From Streptomyces venezuelae (GTDB taxonomy: Bacteria > Actinomycetota > Actinomycetes > Streptomycetales > Streptomycetaceae), in contig NZ_CP029194.1 of NCBI RefSeq assembly GCF_008642375.1, positions 186,001 through 250,000 of the forward strand: a stretch of DNA of 64,000 nucleotides, written 5' to 3'. This document shows, piece after piece, positions 32,834-41,344 of the stretch. Both the position numbers and the translations under genes were made by a program. The notes below the pieces were generated by a model. The model was not told where the DNA came from. It did not search any database and worked only from the letters and a program-made list of their open reading frames with translations. Numbering within the stretch: position 1 is the stretch's first letter; each line of letters opens with the position of its first letter.

Positions 32834-33619
32834 TCAGAGCTGGGTGATCGGACGCATCGCGAGCCCCTCGGTACCGGCCCATCCGTTCACCCGCGCCGCG
32901 TCGTCGACGGAGACCGTGTCGAGACCGCCGGGCAGATCGAAGGTGAGCGTGCCGCTCAGCTCGGTGCCCTCCCCGGCGATCAGGGTCGCGGTGAAGCGGT
33001 CGGACTGGTCGTACTCCGCCTCACCCCCCTCGTCGTTCCCGAAGACGTACAGGCCGGCGTAGGCCTTGCCGCCTCCCTCGACGACGACGGGCTCACCGTC
33101 CGGCTCCCCGAGCGTCTGGACGATCGGGGCGTCGTTGCCGGCCTTGAGGCGCACCTGCGGCGCGTCATTGAGAACGCACGGCGTCTTCGCCTTGTTCGTG
33201 ACAGTCAGGAGGAAGTGACGGGGGGTCTCCCCGCGCTCGTCCTGGAGCTCGACCGCGGTGGAGAGACCGTCCGCCTCGCAGTCCGCGTACTCCGTCCCGT
33301 TGCCACCGCCCGTCTCTCCACTGTCCCCGGACGCCGTAGCTGTCGGCGTCGGCGTGCTGCTGCCGGTCCCGGAGTCGCCGGTCGGCGCGGTGCTCTCAGG
33401 CGCACTCCCGCCGGCCGACGCGGAGCCCGAGGGCGCGGCCGACGACGTGCTCCCGCCGGCCGATGCCGAGTCCGAGGGCGCGGCGGTCGGCGGCGCGGCG
33501 GCCTGGTCGTCACTCTGGCAGGCGGTCGTCGTCAGCAGAGCCGCGACCACAGCCGCCCCCAGAACAACGTGGCGCAGGCCCCGACGCGGTGAACCAGGCC
33601 TGACCGTCTTCGAGTTCAT
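32834..33619 (-). CDS. DUF4232-family lipoprotein
   Basis: A 261-residue exported lipoprotein. The signal peptide RHVVLGAAVVAALLTTTACQ has lipobox TTAC. A disordered Ser/Gly/Ala/Pro/Thr-rich linker of about 75 residues follows. The folded C-terminal domain has two cysteines (EYADCEADGLSTAVELQDER and NKAKTPCVLNDAPQVRLKAG), which is the DUF4232 beta-sandwich. These cell-surface proteins are abundant in Streptomyces and of unknown function. The ATG at 33619 is preceded by GAAGGA at 5-6 nt. Confidence 0.87.
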   Translation of the reverse strand: MNSKTVRPGSPRRGLRHVVLGAAVVAALLTTTACQSDDQAAAPPTAAPSDSASAGGSTSSAAPSGSASAGGSAPESTAPTGDSGTGSSTPTPTATASGDSGETGGGNGTEYADCEADGLSTAVELQDERGETPRHFLLTVTNKAKTPCVLNDAPQVRLKAGNDAPIVQTLGEPDGEPVVVEGGGKAYAGLYVFGNDEGGEAEYDQSDRFTATLIAGEGTELSGTLTFDLPGGLDTVSVDDAARVNGWAGTEGLAMRPITQL

Positions 33620-33846
33620 GTCGTTCCTTCTTCCCCCGTGACCGGCCCGGAGCCGGTCCGTATGCAAGCGACACCGTTAGTGTCTCCGCGCGGGAATGCC
33701 TGCTCACCAGCATCCCGCGACTGTTACAGCCCTCGTACGAACCAGCAGTCATGACGTGACCAAGACAAGAGGAAAGCCGCCCCCGCGCGGACAACTGGCT
33801 CTCTACGCCGCAGCGGGAGCGGGCGACGGGAGCGCATGCCGGTCGG

Positions 33847-34446
33847 TCAGGCCCCGATGCCGACCGAGGAGACGTGGGCGTAGGCGTTGTAGTCGGAGTC
33901 GAGGTCGCTGATGACGTCGTCCCAGATCTCGTCGACGGTGTCGGAGTCCTGGGCGGCCCAAGCGTCGACGAGGTCGCTCCAGATGTAGCGGACGGTGATG
34001 GACCGCTGGGAGAGGGTGGGGCGGGACCGTTCGGCCGGGACCTGGGACTGGTCGACGGGGTAGATCTCCATCCGGCGGCCCCGGCCGTCGTTGTCGAGGT
34101 GGCGCTTGAGCCAGCCGGAGCGGATCAGGTTCTCGCGACGGCGGTGCCAGTAGGCGCTGTCGATGCGCTCGCGGTTGGCCGCGGTGGGAGTGGACTTGCC
34201 CTTCATCCAGGAGCGGATCGTCCGGGCGGACGCTCCCTGGTCTCGCAGCGCCTCACGGCCTGCAGTGCTGTCGAGGTAGCGCAGGCGGGCGGCAAGGCCT
34301 CGCTTGGAGGTGACGGGCGAGGTGAATCCGGAGGAATAGACGATCCGGTTCAGCTCCAGAATCAGGGCCTCGCCGCCCTTCATGCCCCGGGAGTTGAACT
34401 TTCCGAAGTCCCCCCAGCGGGACCACAGGTCAGGTGATCCGGCCAT
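33847..34446 (-). CDS. Tpg-like telomere terminal protein (atypical)
   Basis: A 199-residue protein with an HTH-like central part (ARLRYLDSTAGREALRDQGA, SARTIRSWMKGKSTPTAANR, then DSAYWHRRRENLIRSGWLKR), followed by a beta-rich segment (MEIYPVDQSQVP, RSITVRYIWSDLVDAW) and an acidic tail. The order HTH, basic helix, short beta domain parallels Streptomyces Tpg proteins, which are covalently attached to the 5' ends of linear replicons and prime end patching. The strongest support is context: its ATG overlaps by one base the stop of a Tap-like gene, as in tap-tpg operons. Sequence identity to archetypal Tpg looks low, so it would belong to a divergent telomere class. Confidence 0.7.
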   Translation of the reverse strand: MAGSPDLWSRWGDFGKFNSRGMKGGEALILELNRIVYSSGFTSPVTSKRGLAARLRYLDSTAGREALRDQGASARTIRSWMKGKSTPTAANRERIDSAYWHRRRENLIRSGWLKRHLDNDGRGRRMEIYPVDQSQVPAERSRPTLSQRSITVRYIWSDLVDAWAAQDSDTVDEIWDDVISDLDSDYNAYAHVSSVGIGA

Positions 34447-36194
34447 CAGCGCTTACCCCCGAGGATGTAGGTGGTCTTCTCCTTGACCTGGTTCAGGTCA
34501 CGGCCCTCCGGGAAAACGGTGCGCCAGTCCCCTACGACGTGGAGTTCGTCGGTGCCGGAGATTTCCACGATCTGAAGTCCGGCCTTGTGCGCCTTATGGG
34601 CTTTCATCCACAGGTTGGCGAAAGCCTTGGCACGAATGATGTGCATCCAGTCCGGGCGGCGCAGTTCGCGGTTCGCACTGGATTCACCGATGGTCGACAC
34701 GAATTTAGAGTACATGGCCTTCACGTACGCCACGGTGAGTGCGTCGCCTTCCGCAAGGGCTGTCTTCCGGGATTCGGCGAGTGCCCGGCGGAGTTTTTCC
34801 AGCAGGGCTTCGGAGGAGCCGGAGACCAGGGAGCGGTGGATCACCGGTTCGTCCGCGAGGTCCTGACGGGCACAGTCGAGCAGAAGGCGCAGGGTGGACT
34901 CGCTGACCCAGAGCTCGCCCGGTTCGATGCGGTTGCCCAGCGGGTTGGGGAGGTCGGCGTGGTCCCAGGGGGCGGGAGTGATGAGGTGGACACCGGCCTT
35001 CCTCGGGTCGTGGACGCCGCTGGTGTCCTCCTTCAGTTGACCGATCGGCAGCCATGCCTTGAGTGCGGAGAGGTAAGCGGCATTCATGTCGAGGGCGGTC
35101 ACCTCGATACGCTCGCCGCGCTTCGCCGTCGCGAAAAGCTCTGAGTTTCGCCACTTCGGGCGTCCCTCCCAGATTTCGTCGGCACCCTTCTGCGACTTCT
35201 TCCGCAGGATCTCCTGCGTCGGCGGGAATTCCGAATGCTCGTACCGGCCACCTACCCGGGATGCTTTCAGGAGCGTCATCACGTCAGGAATGGCCAGCTT
35301 GATCAGCTCGGCCTGCGCCGCCTCCATGTCACCGGAACACGCCGCCAGAACGTCGTGGACGCGGTCGGAGATCTGGTCGACCAGCGTCCCGGAGGCGTAT
35401 CCGGGCGCGGCGCGTCGAGCCCCGGCCGAAGCCGGTACGACGGACTCGACCGGCGCCGCGGGAGTGGCCGGTACGACCTGGGTGGCGGGTGCGGCCGGAG
35501 CGGCGGGTGCGGCCGGAGCGGCCGGCAGGCCGGCATCCGCCGACGGCACGGACGGAACGGCGGGAGTCGGGGCCGGGGTCTTCGCGGCGACGGAGCCCTG
35601 GACTGCCGTGGGCAACCGGTTCGCGGCCGCCATGGCCGCCGCGCAGTCCTCTGCGGTCAAATGCTGCGGGAAACCCTCCAGTTCCTGCTGTGTCGACTGC
35701 CCGCACAGCACGCACGGCTGCATCAACTGAACGGAGACGGTGGACGGCCGCGCAGCGGCATCGGCCGCCACGGGAGTACCGTGGCGGCCGTGGACGTCCG
35801 GGTTTCGACTGCCGCGAACGAGCTCGCCGGCCCGCAAAGGGGCGGCCTCGTCCGGGACGGAGGTGACTGTCGCGGGCGGGGTGTCGGTACCTGCCGGGAG
35901 CGGCCCCCCGCCGGCCGGCTGGAGACTGGCCACCGAGCCGTGCAGCACACCGGCCGCATGCGTGGGCCCGGCCATCAGGTCGAGCACGTGCAGCCGGTAG
36001 TGCGCGGCGAGGAGATCGACATCCTCCAACGACCAATGCGCGCGCCCCGACTGCTTCCGCGACACCTGCGCCTGCGACTGCCCAAGACCGGCAGCCAGAT
36101 CGTTCTGTCGCTCGCCCGTCCGCGCCATCAACGCCGCGACCGTGAGCCTGAGGACCTCCTCCGCACCCATCATGAACGCAAACCTAGCATTCAT
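34446..36194 (-). CDS. Tap-like telomere-associated protein (atypical)
   Basis: A 582-residue protein. Residues 15-75 are an XRE-type HTH (RQNDLAAGLGQSQAQVSRKQ). Residues 161-184 hold a possible zinc site (C161, C164, H178, C184), and 205-260 form a Pro/Ala linker. Residues 310-582 form the conserved Tap-type domain. As in Tap, it contains a DMNAAY motif (D369 in VTALDMNAAYLSAL), a lysine-containing YVKAMYSKFVSTIGE segment, the RRPDWMHIIRAKA block and a late acidic EISGTDELHVVGDW segment. These resemble, at a distance, polymerase motifs A, B and C. Tap proteins bind the telomere 3' overhang and terminal protein and are reported to support protein-primed synthesis. It is shorter than archetypal Tap (about 740 residues). 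Confidence 0.78.
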   Translation of the reverse strand: MNARFAFMMGAEEVLRLTVAALMARTGERQNDLAAGLGQSQAQVSRKQSGRAHWSLEDVDLLAAHYRLHVLDLMAGPTHAAGVLHGSVASLQPAGGGPLPAGTDTPPATVTSVPDEAAPLRAGELVRGSRNPDVHGRHGTPVAADAAARPSTVSVQLMQPCVLCGQSTQQELEGFPQHLTAEDCAAAMAAANRLPTAVQGSVAAKTPAPTPAVPSVPSADAGLPAAPAAPAAPAAPATQVVPATPAAPVESVVPASAGARRAAPGYASGTLVDQISDRVHDVLAACSGDMEAAQAELIKLAIPDVMTLLKASRVGGRYEHSEFPPTQEILRKKSQKGADEIWEGRPKWRNSELFATAKRGERIEVTALDMNAAYLSALKAWLPIGQLKEDTSGVHDPRKAGVHLITPAPWDHADLPNPLGNRIEPGELWVSESTLRLLLDCARQDLADEPVIHRSLVSGSSEALLEKLRRALAESRKTALAEGDALTVAYVKAMYSKFVSTIGESSANRELRRPDWMHIIRAKAFANLWMKAHKAHKAGLQIVEISGTDELHVVGDWRTVFPEGRDLNQVKEKTTYILGGKR

Positions 36195-36220
36195 GGATGC
36201 GGATTACGCATAAGGAATGC
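36187..36220. promoter_or_regulatory. Nested dyad at the Tap-like gene start
   Basis: Outer arms GCATTC (36187-36192) and GAATGC (36215-36220) flank inner arms ATGCG (36197-36201) and CGCAT (36207-36211). The structure covers the start codon region of the Tap-like gene, suggesting autoregulation by its XRE-type HTH. Confidence 0.55.
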
Positions 36221-36403
36221 GAGGGCCGATCCGCTGAAGAGGGTGAGGCACAGCGGGCCAAGCGGCGGGGCGGCCCCCACAAGGCGGTTCGCGGGCGTCC
36301 GTCGGCACCCTTGATCGCCACTCTTGGAATCGACCAGGACTGCTCGTGAGGTGAAGGGGTAGCTCGCGTCCCGGCCCCTTGCGCCGGCGGGCCTGGCGGT
36401 TCG

Positions 36404-36970
36404 TCAGGACAGAGGTGTGCGGTGGAGGTTCACAAGGACGCGCCAGACGCGTTGGGCGATCTCGATCGGGGTCGCCTCGATGAGGCCGTGCAGCCAGTCG
36501 GCGAGAACCCCGGCGAAGGCCGCGGCCACGGCCGAAGCGATCAGGTCGGGTTCCGGGGCGCCGGCCAAGGCGCGTTCGGTGCGGCTACGAGCGCGCAGCT
36601 CCTGGTGCAACACATCCCCGAGCGGGCCACTGCCGCCCGGGCGCAACAGCTCCCGGTAGAGCCCGGAGTGGGGGGCGAGTCGCTCGAAGAACGCCGGCAA
36701 AGCCGGCGGCGGGATCGCAGGATCGGGCGAACCGCGCCAGGCGTGGAGGGCGTCCACGGCTTCGCGAACGATGTCGGCGCAGGCGTCGACGGCGAGCGCC
36801 TCCAGGTCTGCGTAGTGGAGGTAGAACGTTGCGCGGCCGACTCCCGCCCGACGTACGAGCGCGGCGACGCTGACCTCTGCCAGTGGGCGGTGGGCGCATT
36901 CCTCCAGCAGGGCCTGGCGCAGCTTGGCCCGGGTCCGTGCCGTACGGGGATCTGCCTGCCCTTCGGTCAT
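36404..36970 (-). CDS. TetR-family regulator, second gene of DUF1304 operon
   Basis: A 188-residue TetR protein with HTH segment PLAEVSVAALVRRAGVGRAT followed by FYLHYADLEALAVDAC, and a C-terminal ligand domain of helices (PHSGLYRELLRPGGSG). The ATG overlaps the TGA of the DUF1304 gene (ATGA), so repressor and target are co-translated. It is the probable ligand of the 49-bp double palindrome in front of the operon. Confidence 0.9.
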   Translation of the reverse strand: MTEGQADPRTARTRAKLRQALLEECAHRPLAEVSVAALVRRAGVGRATFYLHYADLEALAVDACADIVREAVDALHAWRGSPDPAIPPPALPAFFERLAPHSGLYRELLRPGGSGPLGDVLHQELRARSRTERALAGAPEPDLIASAVAAAFAGVLADWLHGLIEATPIEIAQRVWRVLVNLHRTPLS

Positions 36971-37329
36971 CGGGCGAGCAGGACTGCGGCCAGCGCCAGG
37001 GCCCCGGGCAGCGCCTGGGCGACGAAGATGCGCCGGTTGGCGGTGAATCCGCCGTACAGCCCGGCGATGAGTACGCAGGCGAGGAAGAAGACCTGGACCC
37101 GGAATCCGGTCGGATCCCCCGCGATCAGGCCCCAGACCAGCCCGGCGGCCAGGAACCCGTTGTAGAGGCCCTGGTTCGCGGCGAGCGGGGCGGTGGCCCG
37201 GGCCATGTCCGCGTCGAAGCCGGAGAGACCACGGCCCGGCTTCTTCTCCCAGAGGAACATCTCGAGAACCAAGATGTACGCGTGCAGCGCTGCCACCAGC
37301 GCGACCAGCACGTTCGCGGTTGTTTCCAT
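36967..37329 (-). CDS. DUF1304 small membrane protein
   Basis: A 120-residue protein with four transmembrane helices. The conserved DUF1304 features are present: ALVAALHAYILVLEMFLWEK in helix 1, NQGLYNGFLAAGLVWGL in helix 2 and a glycine-rich third helix VLIAGLYGGFTANRR. The function is unknown, though DUF1304 genes are often next to TetR regulators and respond to membrane-active compounds. It is transcribed from the promoter carrying the 49-bp palindrome, with the TetR gene downstream. Confidence 0.9.
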   Translation of the reverse strand: METTANVLVALVAALHAYILVLEMFLWEKKPGRGLSGFDADMARATAPLAANQGLYNGFLAAGLVWGLIAGDPTGFRVQVFFLACVLIAGLYGGFTANRRIFVAQALPGALALAAVLLAR

Positions 37330-37350
37330 GGGTCGTTCCCTACTGCACGA

Positions 37351-37399
37351 AGTTTTCTGGACAGCTGTCCATGATACATGGACAGCTGTCCAGAAAACT
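37351..37399. promoter_or_regulatory. 49-bp perfect palindrome with two TGGACAGCTGTCCA operators
   Basis: Two 23-bp arms (37351-37373, 37377-37399) are exact inverted copies around ATA. Each contains the self-complementary 14-mer TGGACAGCTGTCCA, so two TetR dimers could bind 22 bp apart. It sits 22 bp before the DUF1304 start. The rest of 37400-37652 shows no gene I can support. Confidence 0.9.
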
Positions 37400-37652
37400 C
37401 CGAGGTGGAGGAGGCGTCATGGACCCGTCGGCGCGGGCCTGGTCGAGGGCAAGGCGGCGTTCACCCCCATCGATCAGCTGGGAGGCGAGCGATTTCAGGG
37501 CGGCCCTCGTGAGCGCCCCAACGGGGCCGCTTCGGACCGCCCGATCGTCACCGAGACCTGGAAGAAGCTCGCCGGACAGGCGAGCCCCGTCCCCCCGCCA
37601 ACGTGATCCACCCGACCGGGGAGATGACCAGGGCCCCTGTTATCGTGCGCCG

Positions 37653-38084
37653 ATGTCAACGATCAAGCATTTCCAAGTGACCTTCGACTGCGCGGAGCCT
37701 GCGCGCCTCGCCGCCTTCTGGTGCGAGGTGCTGGGGTACGTCGTACCGACGGTCCCGGAGGGCTTTGCCACGTGGGAGGAGTACCACCGCTCGCTGCCGC
37801 CTGAGGACGAGGTCTACTTCGCGTGCGCTGATCCCTCGGGCGTGGGCCCGCGCGTGCTCTTCCAGCGCGTTCCCGAAGGCAAGGTCGTCAAGAACCGGGT
37901 GCATCTTGACGTGCGGGTCGGCACAGGGCTCGTGGGTGACGAGCGCCTGGCCACACTCGAGGCCGAATGCGCACGGCTGATGGCGCTCGGCGCGAAACAC
38001 GTGCTGACGCAGCGCGCCGATGGCGTCAACGAGTCGTGCATCACGATGCAGGACATCGAGGGCAACGAGTTCTGCCTCGCCTGA
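37653..38084 (+). CDS. VOC-family (glyoxalase-fold) protein
   Basis: A 143-residue single-gene VOC protein with two beta-alpha-beta-beta-beta units. The first begins FQVTFDCAEPARLAAFWCEV (aspartate replacing the usual metal-ligand His) and ends RVLFQRVPEGK. The second has NRVHLDVRVGTG (His ligand) and ITMQDIEGNEFCLA (Glu ligand). The motif set matches the glyoxalase-like domain common in Streptomyces. The role is unknown, with detoxification or antibiotic binding possible. The start is ATG 37653. Confidence 0.87.
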   Translation: MSTIKHFQVTFDCAEPARLAAFWCEVLGYVVPTVPEGFATWEEYHRSLPPEDEVYFACADPSGVGPRVLFQRVPEGKVVKNRVHLDVRVGTGLVGDERLATLEAECARLMALGAKHVLTQRADGVNESCITMQDIEGNEFCLA

Positions 38085-38144
38085 TTCCCCTCCGAGACCG
38101 CGAAGTGGGGAGCCGTTTCCCGGGGACCTCTCAGGTCTCGTATG

Positions 38145-38324
38145 CGCCAGAAGCTGTCCAAGGCCCGTGCCGGGACAGCCGCCGTCGGTCATCTTGAGGG
38201 TCCCGCCCACGGCGGCCTTCGCGCCAGACTCCCCCCATGCCCGGCAGCCGTTGCGATTGCCGGGCAAAGGCCACGTGATCATGGAGCCGTCTACGCTCAG
38301 TCTGGCACCGGGAAACGTTGCCGA
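38145..38324 (-). pseudogene. Relic of IS5-family transposase (same type as 50.6 kb)
   Basis: The minus strand encodes LPGNRNGCRAWGESGAKAAV then GGTLKMTDGGCPGTGL, matching the transposase at 50.56-51.33 kb (LAGNRNDCKAWEESGAKAAV, GKTLTIADGGYPGTGL), which covers the second DDE aspartate. It is truncated on both sides with no terminal repeats. It directly abuts the 5' break of the DinB pseudogene. Confidence 0.8.
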
Positions 38325-38376
38325 CCAAGTGTGCCGGGCTTGAGCCGGCCCAATTGGCGCGGACGACCGTCGAGCC

Positions 38377-38739
38377 GTCGAGCCGTCGAACCTCACTCTT
38401 CTCGGCTTGGTCCGGCACATGGCGGAGGTAGAGCGGTGGTGGTTTCGGCGAAGCTTCGCGGGCGAGGCTGTCGCCGATGTCTTCACCAGCCCGTCAGGTG
38501 GCAATGAGGGACTCGACTGAGTTCACGCAGCCGACGCGGAGAGGGACTTCGGATTGTTCCGGACCGAGGTCGAAGCGTGCGACGCGGCGGCGGCCGGGCA
38601 TGACCTCGACGAGACCTTCTCGTCCTCTCGCGGAGTTCCCCTCAGCTTGCGCTGGGTCTACGTGTCGATGATCCAGGAGTACGCCCGCCACAACGGCCAC
38701 GCCGACTTTCTGCGTTCACGGGTCGACCTAAGTGGCTGA
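38377..38739 (+). pseudogene. DinB/DUF664 gene broken by truncation and in-frame TGA
   Basis: The frame encodes [20 protein letters not shown] and, further on, [20 protein letters not shown] and a normal C-terminus, the typical DUF664 pattern with both histidine motifs. A TGA at 38518-38520 interrupts it in frame after GGNEGLD. The first 40 or so residues are missing at the junction with the IS relic. It is a third member of the family in this window. Confidence 0.85.
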
Positions 38740-38792
38740 GCCGTCCAAAGCCATCACTCACAGTGCGTGATGATATGCTACAAAACGTGACA

Positions 38793-39371
38793 ATGGAGCC
38801 CGAGGGCATTCCTCGACACCGCACGACCGCGCCCAATCACGTCTATTACTTCGACATCGGAACCGGCACCTGGCACGGAAAAGCCACCTTCCGCGTCACC
38901 TCTTGGCGTCGCCTCATGCGCAGCCGTATCGGTTTCACGAACAAGCTGCTCGCGACTTCCATGCACATCGTCGAGCTGCTCACCGGTGCGCCACGGCAGT
39001 CGTCGACGATCGTGGCGAAGCCGGACGAGGGCGAGTTCGGTCGGGCCGACAATGTCGTCAGAATCTCCAAGTTCGGCGTGACCCTGTACCTCTTGGAAGA
39101 GCAGTACGTACTGGACCGCAACGGAACCAGTGTCGTTGTGAACGGGGACGAAAGGCTCGGCCCTGTGCCGGGCCTGCTCACGCGGACCTTCACGTACTCT
39201 GCCGAAATTCGCGACGAAGGGATGGCCGCGACGTACCGCATGCCGTTGCTCGGAACCCTTTGGATCGCGAACTACCAGGTCGCAGCCGACCGCCAGAGCC
39301 TCTTCGCGGAATTGGTGTGCGACTGGGGCACGGCGACCGAGGACACCCGCCTGGTCAGCACGCCGGCTTAG
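38793..39371 (+). CDS. Hypothetical protein, conserved-looking, family not identified
   Basis: About 192 residues, soluble, rich in beta strands: NHVYYFDIGTGTWHGKATFR, TSWRRLMRSRIGFTNKLLAT, NVVRISKFGVTLYLLEEQYV, TYRMPLLGTLWIANYQVAAD. I do not recognise a named domain; the pattern suggests a lipocalin-like or START-like barrel. The start is unclear: GTG 38763, ATG 38775 and ATG 38793 are in frame without strong ribosome binding sites. The DUF5995 gene follows after 24 bp, so the two are likely one operon ending at the hairpin at 40269. Confidence 0.75.
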   Translation: MEPEGIPRHRTTAPNHVYYFDIGTGTWHGKATFRVTSWRRLMRSRIGFTNKLLATSMHIVELLTGAPRQSSTIVAKPDEGEFGRADNVVRISKFGVTLYLLEEQYVLDRNGTSVVVNGDERLGPVPGLLTRTFTYSAEIRDEGMAATYRMPLLGTLWIANYQVAADRQSLFAELVCDWGTATEDTRLVSTPA

Positions 39372-39395
39372 CGGGCGGCAGGAAAAATACTCCCG

Positions 39396-40226
39396 ATGAC
39401 CGCCGAGTTCATGCTCCCCGTCGAAAAGGTCACCTTGGTCGCCGGATTGCTTGCCGACCGGGTCAGGCAGTACGACGCCACACACGATCACCGAGCCGCG
39501 TTCGCCTACACCTATTACCGCCTCACGACGACGCTTGCCACAGGCTTGGCTACGGACACCCCCGTGTTCGACGACCCGCCATGGGTCGCCGAGCTGTGTG
39601 AAACGCTCGCATCGGCCTACTTCAGCGCCATGGACAGCATCGACGAATGGCTGGCAGGACGATCCGGTGGCTCCGCGGGCGAAGTTCAGCCCAGTGATCT
39701 GCCGGACTCCATCCCTCAACCATGGCGAGATGTCTTCGCCGCTTCGAGCTTCCGGCACTCCTACATGCTGGAAGACGTGCTCTTTTCCATGATGGCGCAC
39801 ATGTCGTACGACCTGCCGGAAGCCTTGCGGCGCATGGCGACGTCCACGGGCAACCGCGGCCGCATCGCGGACTTCCACCGCATGAACGACATGCTGGCGT
39901 CCTGTATCGACGTGGTCCAGGACGACCTTTCGTCCAGGTACATTCGTGGGATCAGCTCTTTGGACAGGCTGTTCACCCGTAGCGACGAGCTGTTGACCAA
40001 CTACGGGATCCGGGTCGCACGGGGCTTGGCCTGGTTCAACTGCGACAGACTCTTGGACCCGGATGCGGCCGAGGAAGCGTCGCGGTCGATCGGCAGGAGC
40101 ACCGCCGCGCTCATCTCCGAAATCCGCTCCCCCGGCGACTGGAAGCTGCGCGCCGGCTTGTGGGTCCTGCGCAGGGTGATTCCCGACCGCCGAACCTGGC
40201 CCGCAGCGGGTACGCCCGTCGCGTAG
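39396..40226 (+). CDS. DUF5995-family protein
   Basis: A 276-residue all-helical soluble protein. Conserved segments include AFAYTYYRLTTTLATGL, FSMMAHMSYDLPEALRRMAT and a long helical C-terminus (SIGRSTAALISEIRSPGDWK). The MMAHxxYDLPxAL motif is how I assign it to DUF5995, a family of unknown function common in actinomycetes. It follows the preceding hypothetical gene by 24 bp. Confidence 0.8.
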   Translation: MTAEFMLPVEKVTLVAGLLADRVRQYDATHDHRAAFAYTYYRLTTTLATGLATDTPVFDDPPWVAELCETLASAYFSAMDSIDEWLAGRSGGSAGEVQPSDLPDSIPQPWRDVFAASSFRHSYMLEDVLFSMMAHMSYDLPEALRRMATSTGNRGRIADFHRMNDMLASCIDVVQDDLSSRYIRGISSLDRLFTRSDELLTNYGIRVARGLAWFNCDRLLDPDAAEEASRSIGRSTAALISEIRSPGDWKLRAGLWVLRRVIPDRRTWPAAGTPVA

Positions 40227-40268
40227 AAGCCGAAGCCTGGAGGGCAAGAGCTCCTGCTCCATCCTCCA

Positions 40269-40299
40269 GAGCCCTGACGATCCCGATCGATCAGGGCTC
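40269..40299 (+). terminator. Hairpin after the DUF5995 gene
   Basis: GAGCCCTGA (40269-40277) pairs with TCAGGGCTC (40291-40299), with CGAT/ATCG pairing inside the loop. It lies 42 bp beyond the DUF5995 stop and is a likely intrinsic terminator. Confidence 0.7.
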
Positions 40300-40458
40300 C
40301 GTGCCGGCATGTCCGAACGCGCTGTGCAGCGCTACTTGGGGCCTCCGGCAGGGAGGCGGTGGAAGCGCGTGCGCGTTACCTGGCGGCAGGCTGGGCCTTG
40401 GACTCCGGGACAGGCCGGCCGCCGGCCACTGTCGCAGCCGGACCAAGGACGGAGCCGG

Positions 40459-41223
40459 TCAACCCGTCAAGGACCTCCACATCGTCAGCGGCCGGTCCTC
40501 GACCGTGACCTGGTCCTCGTGGCCGTGGCCGTCGCGGGTCATGATGATCCGGTACTTGTCCTGGTGGAACGCCCAGAACAGGCTCATGCCGTTGATCCGC
40601 TGCATGTCCGGTACCGCGAGGAATTCATCGACCCGCGCGATCCCGGCCAGCGAACGCCACAGGTCGAGGCCGCGGTCGCCGCGTTCGAGGTTGTCCCGGT
40701 GCATCCTGCCGTCGGCGACCGAGATCAGGCGGTAGACCTGGCGGTCCATCAAGGTGTGGAACACCCAGTACCAGCTCTTGCCGTCGACCCGCTGCAGGTC
40801 GGGGACCGGCAGGAAGGCGTCCACCTTCTCGATGCCGTTGAACGAGACCCAGGCGGAGAGCAAGCGGTCCGGGAGGTCGATCGCGGCCGTCTGCTCGGGA
40901 GGAAGTCCGGACTCGGCGCCGTCGGCGATCGAGATCTTCCGGTAGACCTGCCGGCCCTCGACGGAGTGGAACAGCCAGAACCGGCTCCGGCCGTTGATCC
41001 GTTGCTCGTCCGGGACGAGCAGGATCGCGTCGACCTTCTTCACTCCGGCGTAGCAGGGCCAGGTGCTCAGCGGTCGGTCGGGGCGTTCACGGACGTCCAC
41101 GTGCTCGTCGCCGTCGGCGATGGAGAGGGTCCGGCAGACGGCGTCACCGGCGTCGCCCGTCCCGTACGCCCAGTACCAGCTCTTGCCGTTGATCCGCTGC
41201 ATGTCGGGGATGGGCAGGAAGGC
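40459..41223 (-). pseudogene. Four-repeat (hemopexin-like) protein, 5' end missing
   Basis: The minus strand encodes four tandem units of 55-70 residues with the consensus (D)AFLPVPDxQRINGKSxYWxF, then VYRxISIADG, then DRPLSxWxSLxGI. The first begins near 41223 and the last ends at the stop at 40459. Alternating W/F/Y and IADG loops suggest beta-propeller blades of the hemopexin or lectin kind, which would bind a ligand outside the cell. No acceptable start, ribosome binding site or signal peptide lies before the first unit. The sequence upstream (41224-41364) instead runs into the galactose-oxidase remnant, so I treat it as 5'-truncated. Confidence 0.65.
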
Positions 41224-41344
41224 GTCGGTCGGCCGGACGTCGGCCGGCGGCTTGTCGGTGAGCCGGCCGTCACCGAGCAGTCGCAGCACCAGGACCGACC
41301 TGCCGAACCGCCCGGACGTCAACAAGGACAGGCCGGGCCCCGAC

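Noticed and set aside
38518..38520. TGA in the DinB frame as a selenocysteine codon
   Set aside because: No SECIS-like hairpin was evident after it, the family has no Sec at this place and the 5' end is also missing.
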